The notes beneath the pieces are model-generated. The model worked only from the letters and a program-made list of their open reading frames with translations, did no database searches and had not been told where the DNA came from. Positions 1 through 9,535 of a stretch of DNA of 64,000 bases are shown in pieces; within the stretch, counting starts at the first letter, position 1; each line of letters starts with the position of its first letter. The stretch lies in contig JAKSDK010000138.1 in the NCBI GenBank assembly GCA_022360095.1, positions 310,001 to 374,000 on the forward strand, given 5' to 3'. This DNA comes from Phycisphaerales bacterium (lineage in GTDB: Bacteria > Planctomycetota > Phycisphaerae > UBA1845 > UTPLA1). A program made the position numbers and the translations under genes.

Positions 1-90
1 ACCGGCTCCAGGTATTGATTTGAGGACTTCGGAGTGGATCGCCAGACATTCCAAATGATTGTGGATTCCGGAGTTGTGTTCGATCGGGGC

Positions 91-120
91 TTGACCCAAC
101 CCTGTGTTGCTGGATACGAT
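91..120 (+). promoter_or_regulatory. Candidate sigma-70-type promoter for the FG-GAP protein gene
   Basis: A TTGACC hexamer (91-96) and a TACGAT hexamer (115-120) are separated by 18 bp. This would start transcription about 80 bases before the ATG at 209. It is a pattern match only. Confidence 0.4.
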
Positions 121-208
121 ACGTGTGAGGGGTACCTCATTCGCCACACCCAATAGATGCCTAGATAGCCGCATCGCCGGCTTGACTCGGCTTGGAGGTA
201 ATTCAGCC

Positions 209-3200
209 ATGAAGCGTCGCTTCGCTGTTCGTCGATCATCGCTCGTTTTGTTCACGGCACTGACCATGGTCGCCGGGTCCGTTGGTATGGATTGCCCTCC
301 ACCCGGAGACGGCTCGGCGCCGTTGAATCCGCCTTCTGCATCGGGCAATCGCTCACCGCGGATTATCATTACCGATGTGACGACACCGTCAGGCGACAAC
401 TCTGCCGAGCAAGGCGAACAAGTGACCATCGCCTTCACAGGGGAAGACGCCGAAGACACGGCCACGGTTCGCATTTTCGCCTCGACCTCAAACAATCCTT
501 CTTCAGCCGAGGAAATCCCGATCATGAGCGGCTTCACGATCGGACCCGGCACCGGCGGCGGCACGACCAACTGGGATACGAACTTCGTCGTCCCGGATTC
601 GTATTCCATTTTTGCGGAGATCGATGATCAAACCTTCAATCCTTTTACCGGCGTTGGAAATCTGCCGGTCCGAGTGACTTTCACGAATCCCATTCTTGTC
701 GCGGAAGAGGGAACCGGCCCTCAGAATGGATCGCCGACCGTCACCGTTCAGCTACCGTCCTCCGATGCAGGTTTGAGCAATCAAGGTATTCTGACGATTC
801 GGGCCACCATCAGCGACCCGAACAGTGACGTCGATACACTGAATCTGTCCTTCCTTTTTGACACCGATCGCAATGCCGCCAATGACGATGACGAGCCGCC
901 TTTGGTTGTTGAAACGTTCGAAGTGCCGGCGGGAACCGCGCCTCCGGGCGGTCTCATTCAAGTTCAGGCGAACATCGAAATCGACCTCAACACATTACCT
1001 GTTCGGCGTGAAATCGACGAAGGTGGTCGCCCCCTGCCCTATTTCCCTCGCGTTCAAGTCGATGACGGTCAAGGTGGCGTCGTCAACGGATACTCCGTAG
1101 GTGCGGTCCGACTGTTGGCGGCCGCGTCCGGCGTTGTCGATCTCCTTGAGGTGGGCGGACGCGTGGCCGGTGCGACATGGCAGGGATTCAACGGTGTTCC
1201 GGAAGACGACTCCCAAGGTAGCCGTGCGGGCAGCGCATTCTCGTCCATCGGTGACCTCGATTTTGACGGTATTCCCGATTTCGTCATCGTCTCCGGTACG
1301 GCGAGTCCGTTTAACCCCGACCCGACCTTCAAACAGGTCGGCGAAGCCTACGTCATCTACGGTCGAGCACGCTTTGGCGACCCGGACGATCCCAATGCGC
1401 CTTTCACGCAGGGACGCTACTCCGGTGTGAACAGTCTTAATACGGTGGGCTCCTTTGTTCCGTTCCCGGCGACCGATCCGCGCTTTGAGACTTTGTTTAA
1501 CATTCGTGGTTCGATTCTTCCGCACCCTCGAGTGGATCAACCGCCGGACGGCTTCGGCAGTCTGGGGATCTCTTCAGTCACGGCAACGCCGGACATGACC
1601 GGAGACGGTCTCCCTGAAGTGTTCGTGGGCTCACCGTACAACGACTCGATTCGAGATCGGGAAGACGACGATCCCTGTGACCGTTGCACCTTCACGGAAG
1701 ACGAACGAACACCGCTGACCTGCTTTGAAGAGGGCGACCTGGCTCAGTTTGAACAAGCGGTTGATCTCATTGAATTCCCATTGGATGGAAATGAAGACGG
1801 CTGGCTTCCCTTCGATCCGTCCTCCAATGATCCCATCAACGAGTTCACGCCGCCGAATGTCGTCATCGACGCGATCGCCGATGACGACACGCAAGACGAC
1901 GATATCGAGCCTCGTCTGACCAAAATGTTCAACCTGCTCGTCATCGTACGGGGTGAAGCGACTATTCCGCCGGACCCGGCGCCGGGAAGAGGCGCAGGAG
2001 AAATCGGTGACGATATGGGATTTGATCTGACGGTCAAGCTTGACGGCAGAACCGGCCCCGAGCAAACGCAGGAAGACATCGTGGTGGAGGGCAATGATCC
2101 CGAAGACGTGGTTGCGCCTTTCGAAGTCGCGTTCACCTTCCCCGTCGAGGTCAACACGGACACGGACAGCAATTTTCCCGTCGGCAACTCCGACCCGCCG
2201 AACGATTTCGTTCCGCCCTCCGTGTTCGATGGAAGGTTCACGGTTTTCGTGCAGATTCCCACGGATGATAACAACTTCGACCTTGATGCAGTCGTCGTGC
2301 GAATCCTAGGAGCCGTGGGCACACCGGAACCGCACCCCATCCGGTTTGTCTACAACGACAATTTCGATAATCGGCTCTCCGACACGGGCGGTTGCGACGA
2401 TATCGATCCGGAGCCGGTGGATCCCATTGCACTGGATGCGCTCTCCCCGGCGTGCCCGCCGTTGAACTTTAATGAGACGGTGCTTCCGAATCCGTTCATC
2501 GACATATTCGATGACCTGGCCATCAACCGAGACGGTCATATTTGCGACGACCTTCAGGCCATGGGAATCTTCGGCGCAACGGACGGTTCGACCAATGACG
2601 GCATCTTTGATGATCCGAGCAGCACTGACGATTCGGACCCTTATCAGTCCGGCCACGTTTTCGTTTGCGGAAGCAATGACCTCGTTCTGCCGTTGACCGC
2701 GGCAGGCACCTGGACAGGTCAGGGCTTCCGCACCGCCCCTCTGGGTAGATTCGGGCAGCCGCCCTATGTCTCTCAGGGATCCGATGGAATGCGCGGAGGA
2801 AGGTTCCGCGGCGCCTGGTACCAGCCTGACGTCATCTACGATCCGCTCTCGCTATTCGGTTACACCGTCGACGCGATGCCCGACCTTGATACGCGAGGTC
2901 TCACCACGGTCGGAGAACTGATGATTTCCGCCCCGAACTCAGGCTCTCTCGTAAATTTCTCACCGTTCAACATTCCCGCGATGCAGGACATCTATGTGGG
3001 CGAGGATCAAACCTCGAATGATTCCGCCGTTGATTTCGGCGCCGCACTCAGCAGTGTGACGAGCGCGGTGTTGAGGTTGCAAGGCACTTCCATCAACACG
3101 GCACGGCTTCGAGTGAGCCTCGTGAACGGCGCCGGAAGTACGATTGAAGGCTCCGAGCGAGACGCATTGCTTTGGGACGGCGATCGGGACAGCGATGATG

Positions 3201-5173
3201 ACTTCGAATACGACGAGTACTTCACGCTGTTTCCCACGAGTGACTGCTGCCTGGCCAGGCTCGAAAACAGTTGCGATAGCAGCGATTGTGCCGAATCTGT
3301 TTGCGAAGTCATGCCCTCCTGCTGCGATCTTGCCTGGACTGCGGAATGCGTCGATCTTGCGATGCAATTTTGCGGCGATCTTTGCGTGGTTCAGCCCTTT
3401 ACGTTCATAGAAGACGAGACCGACGTCCTGGAACTGCCGTTTTCGGAAGAGGCCTTGCAGATCCTCGCAATGGAAACCCAGCAAAATGACGGCCGAGCGA
3501 TGCTTCGCTTGGAAATTCTGCCTGACTGCACCGTCGAAGGCTCGGGGGCGGTGATCGAATCTGCCGAGTTCGAAGTGAGTGGTTTGATCGCGGGTGCCGG
3601 GCTTGTGACACTCGTCAGCGGACAGGATTATACGGTCGATTTGACCAACTGCCCCGGAATTTCGAATACCGGCGACCTTGAGAGCCCGGCAGTCCGGCCG
3701 ATGTCGATTCCGTCCGTCGGTTGTCTTGCTGCCGAACCTCCGGACCGTGTTTACTGTTTCCCTCCAACCGTGGCCGAGTTTTCAGGCGAGGCCTTTATGG
3801 ATCAGTTCGGTTGGGCACGCAATGCAGGTAATTTCGGCGGCGGCCCGAACGGCCCCGACGGTGTCTTCGACATTGCATGCGGGGCGCCGGGAAGCGACAA
3901 CGATCCTTTCAATCCGGACCTGACCAATTGTCCTCCGGATGAACCGGGCGCGTTGCAAAACAACGGTAAGGTGTACTTTATCTACGGTCGCCCCGTGCTC
4001 GGCAGCGGGTTGCCGTGTGCGGATCTCGAACGCTTTGAGATTCGCGGCTCACACAACAACGATCAGTTCGGCCGGGTCCAGGGCTCCGCCGGAGATATGA
4101 ACAACGACGCAAGGGACGACGTGTACTTTGCGGCGGAGAACTACGACGCCACCGGTGACGTTCTCGGCGTGGATATGCCCAACATCGGCAACGATGTCGG
4201 GTTTGTCGGCGTGCTCTTCGGCGACAATTTCGCCACGGGCGAAATCGCGATTCATGCTGAAAGAGTCGGTACGGGAGGCTTCCCCGGTGTCAAGTTTGTC
4301 GGCGGAATTCCCGGCGCGCGACTTGGAGGTGGCCTGCCCCCCGTCGTCGATCCTGCTTTCCCGCAGACCGAGCGCGGCCAATATGGTGTCGCCGGCGCAG
4401 GGGACTTTAACCTTGACGGTTTTGACGACCTGCTGATGACCGCTCCCGGCCAGCCCTGGCCTGCGGCGAGCATCTCCTTCGTCGGACCTGTCTCGGACGG
4501 GGACTCTGTGACCATCAACGGGATCACGTTCGAATTCGATACGAACGGTGTGGTTGGAGGCGGAAGCACGCAGGTGTCTTTGGACTCCACTTCGGCCGCG
4601 GCGGCGCAAGCGGCCCTTCTGAACGCCCTGGAGGTGACACCTGGGGAAACGCTCAACATCGCTTCGATCTCTTCGCAGCTTGAGTTTCCTGAAGGCATCG
4701 ATGATAACCCGACGCTCAACTTTGTCCGTCGTCAGTTCGCCAATTCGATCACCTGGATTACAAAGAACGGTGTGAACATCGACTTGGATGTCCACTTCCG
4801 CCTGGGTGTTTCGTACCTGGTTTTCGGAAGCAACACGCTTCTCACGAACCAGACTTTTATCCTTCCTGACGACCTGAATCGACGCCAAGTCCCTGGTGAC
4901 GTCACGAGTCCGCGTGTCCTTAAGGGGATCGTCTTCGTCTCCGCTTATCGACAAGACAATCTCGTCAACGATGACACACCGGATGAAGCACCGATCGAAG
5001 TGGTCGCCGGTATTGACGACATCGATGGCGACGGTTTCCCCGACATCATGTTGGGCGCTCCGCAGGCAGACTTCATCAACATCCTGGCTCCCGATCAACG
5101 TCGGCAGGCGGCAGGTGAGGCATACACCATCTATGGAAATCAGTTTGGTCTGAATGACGGTAACGCACCCTAG
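209..5173 (+). CDS. Giant secreted FG-GAP (integrin-alpha-like) repeat protein
   Basis: A 1654-residue exported protein of unknown role. I start it at the ATG at 209 because GGAGGT (194-199) lies just before it and a basic, hydrophobic signal peptide follows; the reading frame stays open upstream to an ATG at 104. After the signal a Cys appears in a GMDC context, which is not a clean lipobox. FG-GAP repeats are visible as GDLDFDGIPDFVIV, DMTGDGLPEVFVGSP, GDFNLDGFDDLLM and DIDGDGFPDIMLGAP. Each carries a Ca-binding DxDxDG-like loop, and several are followed by a YxIYG strand, as in beta-propeller blades. A dense Cys-rich module lies at about 3241-3390. These features point to a surface or extracellular protein. 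The start is well supported; the biological function is not. Confidence 0.85.
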   Translation: MKRRFAVRRSSLVLFTALTMVAGSVGMDCPPPGDGSAPLNPPSASGNRSPRIIITDVTTPSGDNSAEQGEQVTIAFTGEDAEDTATVRIFASTSNNPSSAEEIPIMSGFTIGPGTGGGTTNWDTNFVVPDSYSIFAEIDDQTFNPFTGVGNLPVRVTFTNPILVAEEGTGPQNGSPTVTVQLPSSDAGLSNQGILTIRATISDPNSDVDTLNLSFLFDTDRNAANDDDEPPLVVETFEVPAGTAPPGGLIQVQANIEIDLNTLPVRREIDEGGRPLPYFPRVQVDDGQGGVVNGYSVGAVRLLAAASGVVDLLEVGGRVAGATWQGFNGVPEDDSQGSRAGSAFSSIGDLDFDGIPDFVIVSGTASPFNPDPTFKQVGEAYVIYGRARFGDPDDPNAPFTQGRYSGVNSLNTVGSFVPFPATDPRFETLFNIRGSILPHPRVDQPPDGFGSLGISSVTATPDMTGDGLPEVFVGSPYNDSIRDREDDDPCDRCTFTEDERTPLTCFEEGDLAQFEQAVDLIEFPLDGNEDGWLPFDPSSNDPINEFTPPNVVIDAIADDDTQDDDIEPRLTKMFNLLVIVRGEATIPPDPAPGRGAGEIGDDMGFDLTVKLDGRTGPEQTQEDIVVEGNDPEDVVAPFEVAFTFPVEVNTDTDSNFPVGNSDPPNDFVPPSVFDGRFTVFVQIPTDDNNFDLDAVVVRILGAVGTPEPHPIRFVYNDNFDNRLSDTGGCDDIDPEPVDPIALDALSPACPPLNFNETVLPNPFIDIFDDLAINRDGHICDDLQAMGIFGATDGSTNDGIFDDPSSTDDSDPYQSGHVFVCGSNDLVLPLTAAGTWTGQGFRTAPLGRFGQPPYVSQGSDGMRGGRFRGAWYQPDVIYDPLSLFGYTVDAMPDLDTRGLTTVGELMISAPNSGSLVNFSPFNIPAMQDIYVGEDQTSNDSAVDFGAALSSVTSAVLRLQGTSINTARLRVSLVNGAGSTIEGSERDALLWDGDRDSDDDFEYDEYFTLFPTSDCCLARLENSCDSSDCAESVCEVMPSCCDLAWTAECVDLAMQFCGDLCVVQPFTFIEDETDVLELPFSEEALQILAMETQQNDGRAMLRLEILPDCTVEGSGAVIESAEFEVSGLIAGAGLVTLVSGQDYTVDLTNCPGISNTGDLESPAVRPMSIPSVGCLAAEPPDRVYCFPPTVAEFSGEAFMDQFGWARNAGNFGGGPNGPDGVFDIACGAPGSDNDPFNPDLTNCPPDEPGALQNNGKVYFIYGRPVLGSGLPCADLERFEIRGSHNNDQFGRVQGSAGDMNNDARDDVYFAAENYDATGDVLGVDMPNIGNDVGFVGVLFGDNFATGEIAIHAERVGTGGFPGVKFVGGIPGARLGGGLPPVVDPAFPQTERGQYGVAGAGDFNLDGFDDLLMTAPGQPWPAASISFVGPVSDGDSVTINGITFEFDTNGVVGGGSTQVSLDSTSAAAAQAALLNALEVTPGETLNIASISSQLEFPEGIDDNPTLNFVRRQFANSITWITKNGVNIDLDVHFRLGVSYLVFGSNTLLTNQTFILPDDLNRRQVPGDVTSPRVLKGIVFVSAYRQDNLVNDDTPDEAPIEVVAGIDDIDGDGFPDIMLGAPQADFINILAPDQRRQAAGEAYTIYGNQFGLNDGNAP

Positions 5174-5278
5174 GACGAGTTATGGCCCGCGCGTCGCGCA
5201 GCTGAACTGTCCAAGGAGTGTCGCCCGAAAGGCGAGAAGCCTGACGTCCATGCAAATCGACGCTATGATGCGTCATCT

Positions 5279-7183
5279 ATGGCCAGCTCTTTCGAAATCA
5301 TCGTCATCGGCGGCGGGCACGCCGGTGCAGAGGCAGCCTGGGCGGCGGCGCGCCTGGGCGTTCCCACGCTGCTGATCACGATGAATCGCGAGGCCATCGG
5401 CCGGATGAGCTGCAATCCAGCTATCGGCGGCATCGGCAAGGGCCAAATGGTTCGCGAAATCGACGCCATCGGCGGCCTTATGGGGCTCGCAAGCGACCTC
5501 GGCGGCATTCAGTTTCGAATGCTGAACCGTCGCAAGGGACCGGCGGTCTGGGCACCTAGAGCACAATGTGACCGTCGCCTTTACGCAACGGCCGTTCAGG
5601 ACCTACTCGATTCAACTTCGAACCTGACGATCGTCGAGGGCTGCGTTGAAGGAATCGAAGTCGAACAACGTTCCGGAGCCGACCGCCCCGTCGTCCGCTC
5701 GCTCCGACTCGAGGACGGCCGAGCGTTTCGTTGTCGTTGCGTCGTGATCACGACGGGGACCTTTCTCCGAGCACTCATGCATGCCGGCGAAGAGAAAACC
5801 GAAGGCGGCCGAATCGGGGAAGGCAGCGCAGCAGGGCTCAGTGCCACACTTCGTGCGCTCGGCCTGGAATTGGGCCGGCTCAAGACCGGGACGCCACCCA
5901 GGATCGCGCGTGACAGCGTGGATGACGATCGCCTGGAAGTCCAGCCCGGGGACGACGTCCCCCTGCCATTCTCTTTCATGAACGACGCCATCACCCAACC
6001 GCAGATCTGCTGCTGGATCACTTATACGAATGACAAAACCCACGCGATGATCCGCGAGAATCTTCACCGCGCGCCGATGTACTCCGGCCGGATTACCAGC
6101 CAGGGTCCGCGTTATTGTCCGAGCATTGAGGACAAAGTCGTTCGTTTCGCCGACAAACCCCGCCATCAGATTTTTCTCGAACCCGAAGGCTACGACAGCG
6201 ACAGGATCTATTGCAACGGGATTAGCACGTCTTTGCCGCTTGACGTGCAGGAGCCCATGGTTCGAAGCATCGATGGCCTGGAAAGAGCGCGGGTCGTTCA
6301 ACACGGATACGCGGTCGAGTATGACTACGTACCGCCGCACCAAACGCAAGCGACGCTCGAAACCAAGCGAATCGAAGGGCTTTACCTCGCGGGCCAGATC
6401 AATGGCACGAGCGGCTACGAAGAAGCGGCCGGCCAGGGGCTTGTTGCCGGAGTGAACGCAGCCGCCCATGTGCTCGGTCGCGAGCCGCTGGTCATGGGTC
6501 GGGATCAAAGCTACATCGCGGTTATGATCGACGATCTCGTCACGAAAGGCACGATCGAGCCGTACCGCATGTTCACCTCCCGTGCCGAATATCGCTTGCT
6601 GCTCCGGAGCGATAATGCCGATGCCCGGCTGACTCCGATTGGTCGAAAACTTGGATTGGTGGATGATGCACGATGGCATCGCTTTGCGACCAAGCAGACG
6701 GCCATCCATGCTTTTGAATCGTGGGCAAAGTCGCACCGGCATAACGGTCGGTCCTATTTTGACTGGCTTTCTCGAACCAACACCGAGGATGCCGCGTCCA
6801 TCGACTGGCAGGCATGGAAAACGTCGGAAGACCACGGTTTCTCAAAAACCGGTGTTCCGAGTGACCGCGATGCTTTGCTGAATGAGGCGATCACCGCTGT
6901 TCGTATTGACGCGAAGTATGGAGGCTACATCCGCCGGCAGGAACGCGAAATCGAGCGTTATCATCGCATGGAGTCTCGCCGCATTCCATCCGACTTTGAT
7001 TTCACTGCGATTCCACAGTTGCGAAACGAGGCCCGCGAAAAGCTCTCCAAAATCGCGCCGCGAACGCTCGGCCAGGCCCAGCGCATCAGCGGACTCACGC
7101 CGGCCGATCTCGCCGTGGTCATGCTTTACCTGGATAGCAAGCGGCGCCGGCAAGACTTTCAGCATAAAACGGCCGATCAGTAA
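5279..7183 (+). CDS. mnmG: tRNA uridine-5-carboxymethylaminomethyl(34) synthesis enzyme MnmG
   Basis: The 634-residue length and sequence are typical of MnmG (GidA), the FAD- and methylene-THF-dependent partner of MnmE that modifies wobble U34 of tRNAs in the cytoplasm. The N-terminal dinucleotide-binding motif GGGHAGAEAA is at residues 11-20. It is followed by the family signature CNPAIGGIGKGQ, the TGTFL strand, a GLYLAGQINGTSGYEEAAGQ block and the C-terminal YGGYIRRQ helix motif. The ATG at 5279 gives the canonical N-terminus (FEIIVIGGG). No strong Shine-Dalgarno sequence is visible. The gene stands alone rather than beside mnmE or rsmG. Its stop overlaps by 7 bases the stop of the convergent membrane-protein gene. 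Confidence 0.97.
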   Translation: MASSFEIIVIGGGHAGAEAAWAAARLGVPTLLITMNREAIGRMSCNPAIGGIGKGQMVREIDAIGGLMGLASDLGGIQFRMLNRRKGPAVWAPRAQCDRRLYATAVQDLLDSTSNLTIVEGCVEGIEVEQRSGADRPVVRSLRLEDGRAFRCRCVVITTGTFLRALMHAGEEKTEGGRIGEGSAAGLSATLRALGLELGRLKTGTPPRIARDSVDDDRLEVQPGDDVPLPFSFMNDAITQPQICCWITYTNDKTHAMIRENLHRAPMYSGRITSQGPRYCPSIEDKVVRFADKPRHQIFLEPEGYDSDRIYCNGISTSLPLDVQEPMVRSIDGLERARVVQHGYAVEYDYVPPHQTQATLETKRIEGLYLAGQINGTSGYEEAAGQGLVAGVNAAAHVLGREPLVMGRDQSYIAVMIDDLVTKGTIEPYRMFTSRAEYRLLLRSDNADARLTPIGRKLGLVDDARWHRFATKQTAIHAFESWAKSHRHNGRSYFDWLSRTNTEDAASIDWQAWKTSEDHGFSKTGVPSDRDALLNEAITAVRIDAKYGGYIRRQEREIERYHRMESRRIPSDFDFTAIPQLRNEAREKLSKIAPRTLGQAQRISGLTPADLAVVMLYLDSKRRRQDFQHKTADQ

Positions 7184-7548
7184 GGGCCTTCGCGACTTTC
7201 ATCGGCACACTCTTTGACACGACGCGTTCCTTTCCAGAATCCAAAAAAGAGCAAAACCAGAGTAGCCACGCAACAGACTTTCCATACGAGCAACCACCAT
7301 GGCCGCCACCACGCACCTGTTTCAACTTCGATGACATCGGACACACCGAACAGAACAAAGGCCGCCGAAACCACCAAGCATTTCACTCGGGCGCGACCCT
7401 CGGATCCAATCGCACAAAACGTAAAGATGATCCCGATCACGGTCCACAAAATAGCCCATGCGTAGTTGGCGATTACAATCGGATTCACGACGACACTTTC
7501 CTGAATTCGCCCCTTGATCGGTCTATGTGCGATGTGAGACAGCGTCAT
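7177..7548 (-). CDS. Small three-helix membrane protein, function unknown
   Basis: A 123-residue protein starting with MTLSHIAHR. I chose the ATG at 7548 because it overlaps the stop of the upstream gene as ATGA (7545-7548), a translational-coupling arrangement. The frame is open further upstream, but that part is a shadow of the neighbour. Three hydrophobic segments are seen: about residues 22-42 (ANYAWAILWTVIGIIFTF), 52-66, and 78-100 (tryptophan-rich, then LVWKVCCVATLVLLFFGF). No enzymatic motif is recognised. It probably works with the coupled membrane protein upstream. Convergent with mnmG. Confidence 0.7.
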   Translation of the reverse strand: MTLSHIAHRPIKGRIQESVVVNPIVIANYAWAILWTVIGIIFTFCAIGSEGRARVKCLVVSAAFVLFGVSDVIEVETGAWWRPWWLLVWKVCCVATLVLLFFGFWKGTRRVKECADESREGPY

Positions 7549-8486
7549 GCCTGCGTGGGAACCGCTCTGGCAATCGGTGGTGTTGCGGACTTTGACCATT
7601 CCGTCAGGCGGTCGCTCAGCGCGTCCATCGCGCGAGCCTGACTGGAAAGCGTCCAGCAACCTTCGGAACAATGGAAGCGGACGCGCCGTTCGCTGCCATC
7701 ATGCTGTCTGAAATGCAGAATCAAGTTCACGGTCCCGCCATACGCAGAGAGGCTTGCCGCGTCGGCCTTGCGCTCAAGCCCGACAACATCCTGCGGGCGC
7801 ACGTCGAAATCGTCCGCGTCACCGCGATAGCTGAGGAGCTGCGGTGTAATCCATAGCATCCCAACGTCGTCCTCGATCAGAGAAAGCTTCTTGAAGCTGC
7901 TCTTGTCGGGATCGGAGATGCCGACTTCAAGAGCGTTCTCCAACTGCGGCGGTGGAAAACCGCGGGCAATGAGGCGTCGGCGGGTCATCTTCCCATCCAG
8001 CGGCATCCAGAGTTGAAACCACATCAAGAAGAATTGCGAGACCAGAAACATGCCTGCCAGCGAGCCGATCAGCGCGATGTTTTCGTTCACACCGAAATGG
8101 ATCAGAATCGGCCTCAATCCAGCCGTTGCGGCGCTCGCAACACCAACCCCCAAGAGCGTGGGGACGACCATGTTGGCGAAGACGAGCTTGGGTTTGAAAT
8201 CCGAAAAGAACGGGCGCGAAAAATTAAACGTAAAGCAATGGGTGGCCAGCACAACCAAATACGCGGCCAGACCGATACAGAACAGAAAGACGCCCAGGAT
8301 CAAAAGAACGGCGGTGATGGCGAAGTCGGAAAAGGCATTCGGACCGGACTCCGGCAGGTCGAATTGATCAAAGCCGCCCATGACCCAAAATCCGAAAACC
8401 ATGCTGGCCACGATAACGACGCCGGAGACCAGAAGGACTGCGATCCTCTTGCCAACTGAAAGTTTCCGCTGTTCGTTGTGACTCAT
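7545..8486 (-). CDS. Multi-pass membrane protein, function unknown
   Basis: A 313-residue protein with a short charged N-terminus, then about four to five hydrophobic segments in the first 155 residues (for example GKRIAVLLVSGVVIVASMVF and LLILGVFLFCIGLAAYLVVL). The C-terminal soluble half has alternating hydrophobic strands (TVNLILHF, RVRFHC) that could form a small beta domain facing the cytoplasm. No family is recognised. Its stop overlaps the start of the next small membrane-protein gene, so the pair is probably one transcript. The promoter region is shared with the divergent small ORF and pyr genes at 8688. Confidence 0.75.
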   Translation of the reverse strand: MSHNEQRKLSVGKRIAVLLVSGVVIVASMVFGFWVMGGFDQFDLPESGPNAFSDFAITAVLLILGVFLFCIGLAAYLVVLATHCFTFNFSRPFFSDFKPKLVFANMVVPTLLGVGVASAATAGLRPILIHFGVNENIALIGSLAGMFLVSQFFLMWFQLWMPLDGKMTRRRLIARGFPPPQLENALEVGISDPDKSSFKKLSLIEDDVGMLWITPQLLSYRGDADDFDVRPQDVVGLERKADAASLSAYGGTVNLILHFRQHDGSERRVRFHCSEGCWTLSSQARAMDALSDRLTEWSKSATPPIARAVPTQA

Positions 8487-8584
8487 CGTTCGATCCCGGC
8501 TTCAAATTGAGAATACACTTTCAACCGGGCTCGCACAAGAAAACCGGAACGGCATTTCCTTTCGCCGTGACAAGCGCGGTCCAA

Positions 8585-8603
8585 GAACGATTGAAAATCG
8601 TTC
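8585..8603. promoter_or_regulatory. Perfect inverted repeat in a divergent promoter region (operator-like)
   Basis: GAACGATT and AATCGTTC form an 8-bp perfect inverted repeat around GAA. It lies between two divergent genes and ends about 10 bases before the -35 of the rightward promoter. This is a typical place for a regulator binding site, but no regulator is identified. Confidence 0.4.
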
Positions 8604-8613
8604 GAAATTTCAC

Positions 8614-8642
8614 TTGACGAATCCCTAACCTTAACCTAACAT
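8614..8642 (+). promoter_or_regulatory. Candidate promoter for the small ORF / pyrR-pyrB transcript
   Basis: TTGACG (8614-8619) and TAACAT (8637-8642) are spaced by exactly 17 bp. A start near 8649 leaves a leader of about 40 bases that includes a purine-rich Shine-Dalgarno tract before the ATG at 8688. Confidence 0.5.
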
Positions 8643-8687
8643 ACCCGCATTGTATTCGGAAAGCTCAAGGAAGGGAGGAAAATACGC

Positions 8688-8945
8688 ATGTCCCATCTCA
8701 TCAGCAAAAGAGCGGCGGCCATTGCCCTCGTAGACCTGTTCGCGGAGTTGCGCGCCATCATCGAGAAGCGTTGCATGGACGACGACGACCTGGAGATGTT
8801 GGGTTACGTGCTCGGTACATGGATGACATATGAGCACTTGAAAGAAAACCACTCGGACGGTGAATTCGTCGCGTGGGACGAGGCGATGCAAGGGGTCCTC
8901 GACATGGCGCCCTTGCGACGCCACGCCGTCCATGCCGCTCCGTAA
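8688..8945 (+). CDS. Small acidic helical protein, function unknown
   Basis: An 85-residue protein preceded by a strong purine-rich ribosome-binding tract (AAGGAAGGGAGG, about 8670-8681) at good spacing. It is mostly predicted helix with an acidic run (CMDDDDLEML), and shows no signal peptide, membrane segment or recognised domain. It is the first gene after the promoter at 8614 and lies 68 bases before pyrR on the same strand, so it may belong to the pyrimidine operon. Codon use and the clear start support a real gene; its role is unknown. Confidence 0.65.
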   Translation: MSHLISKRAAAIALVDLFAELRAIIEKRCMDDDDLEMLGYVLGTWMTYEHLKENHSDGEFVAWDEAMQGVLDMAPLRRHAVHAAP

Positions 8946-9013
8946 GATGGCCGGCCGCCGTTTCAGGCGGCAGCTTGCCGAAATGCGACCGGTTCGTTAT
9001 TCTCACTATTTTG

Positions 9014-9535
9014 ATGAACATCCTCCTTGATGACAGTGGAATTGAAGCGGCACTTGAACGTTTGGCCGATGAAATTGCGGACTCCATTCCCTCGGGATGT
9101 CCGGTCGGTATCATCGGCATTCGAAGGCAGGGGGACGATTTGGCCCGCCGGCTGATGGATCGTCTGCCGACCCGCGGCGTCGGCGACGTTGTGTACGGCT
9201 CATTGGACATCACGCTCTATCGTGACGACCTGGCCGAGATCGGTCCCTCGGCGGTGGTCCGTACGACGGAGATCCCCTTTGACGTCGAGGGACGTTTCAT
9301 CGTCCTCGTGGACGACGTGCTCTACACAGGCCGATCCGTTCGTGCGGCGCTGGCGGCGATCATTGATCTGGGGCGTCCCAAGGCGATCCGCCTGGCTGTC
9401 CTCGTGGACCGTGGCGGCCGCGAACTCCCGATTCAGCCGGACTTTGTAGGAGTACGAACCAACGGCGAGGATCAACACGTCACGGTTCTGCTCCGCGAAA
9501 CACATGGGATCGATCGAGTGGAGGCGGGCGCATGA
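9014..9535 (+). CDS. pyrR: Bifunctional pyr operon regulator / uracil phosphoribosyltransferase PyrR
   Basis: A 173-residue phosphoribosyltransferase-fold protein. PyrR proteins sense UMP/UTP and bind pyr mRNA, and many also convert uracil plus PRPP to UMP. The PRPP loop is clear as VLVDDVLYTGRS around residues 97-108, and GIIGIRRQGDDLARRL is the usual substrate-binding N-terminal block. The ATG at 9014 gives the normal family length; the longer open frame upstream is unrelated in character. The stop overlaps pyrB as ATGA, so the two are translationally coupled. I did not find a clear PyrR-binding antiterminator in front of the operon, so the mode of control here is open. Confidence 0.93.
   Translation: MNILLDDSGIEAALERLADEIADSIPSGCPVGIIGIRRQGDDLARRLMDRLPTRGVGDVVYGSLDITLYRDDLAEIGPSAVVRTTEIPFDVEGRFIVLVDDVLYTGRSVRAALAAIIDLGRPKAIRLAVLVDRGGRELPIQPDFVGVRTNGEDQHVTVLLRETHGIDRVEAGA

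Noticed and set aside
4049..5098. 349-codon minus-strand frame in the FG-GAP gene
   Set aside because: Antisense to a clear, domain-bearing gene; no signal of its own.
5612..6835. 407-codon minus-strand frame inside mnmG
   Set aside because: mnmG is certain on the other strand; the frame has no family features.
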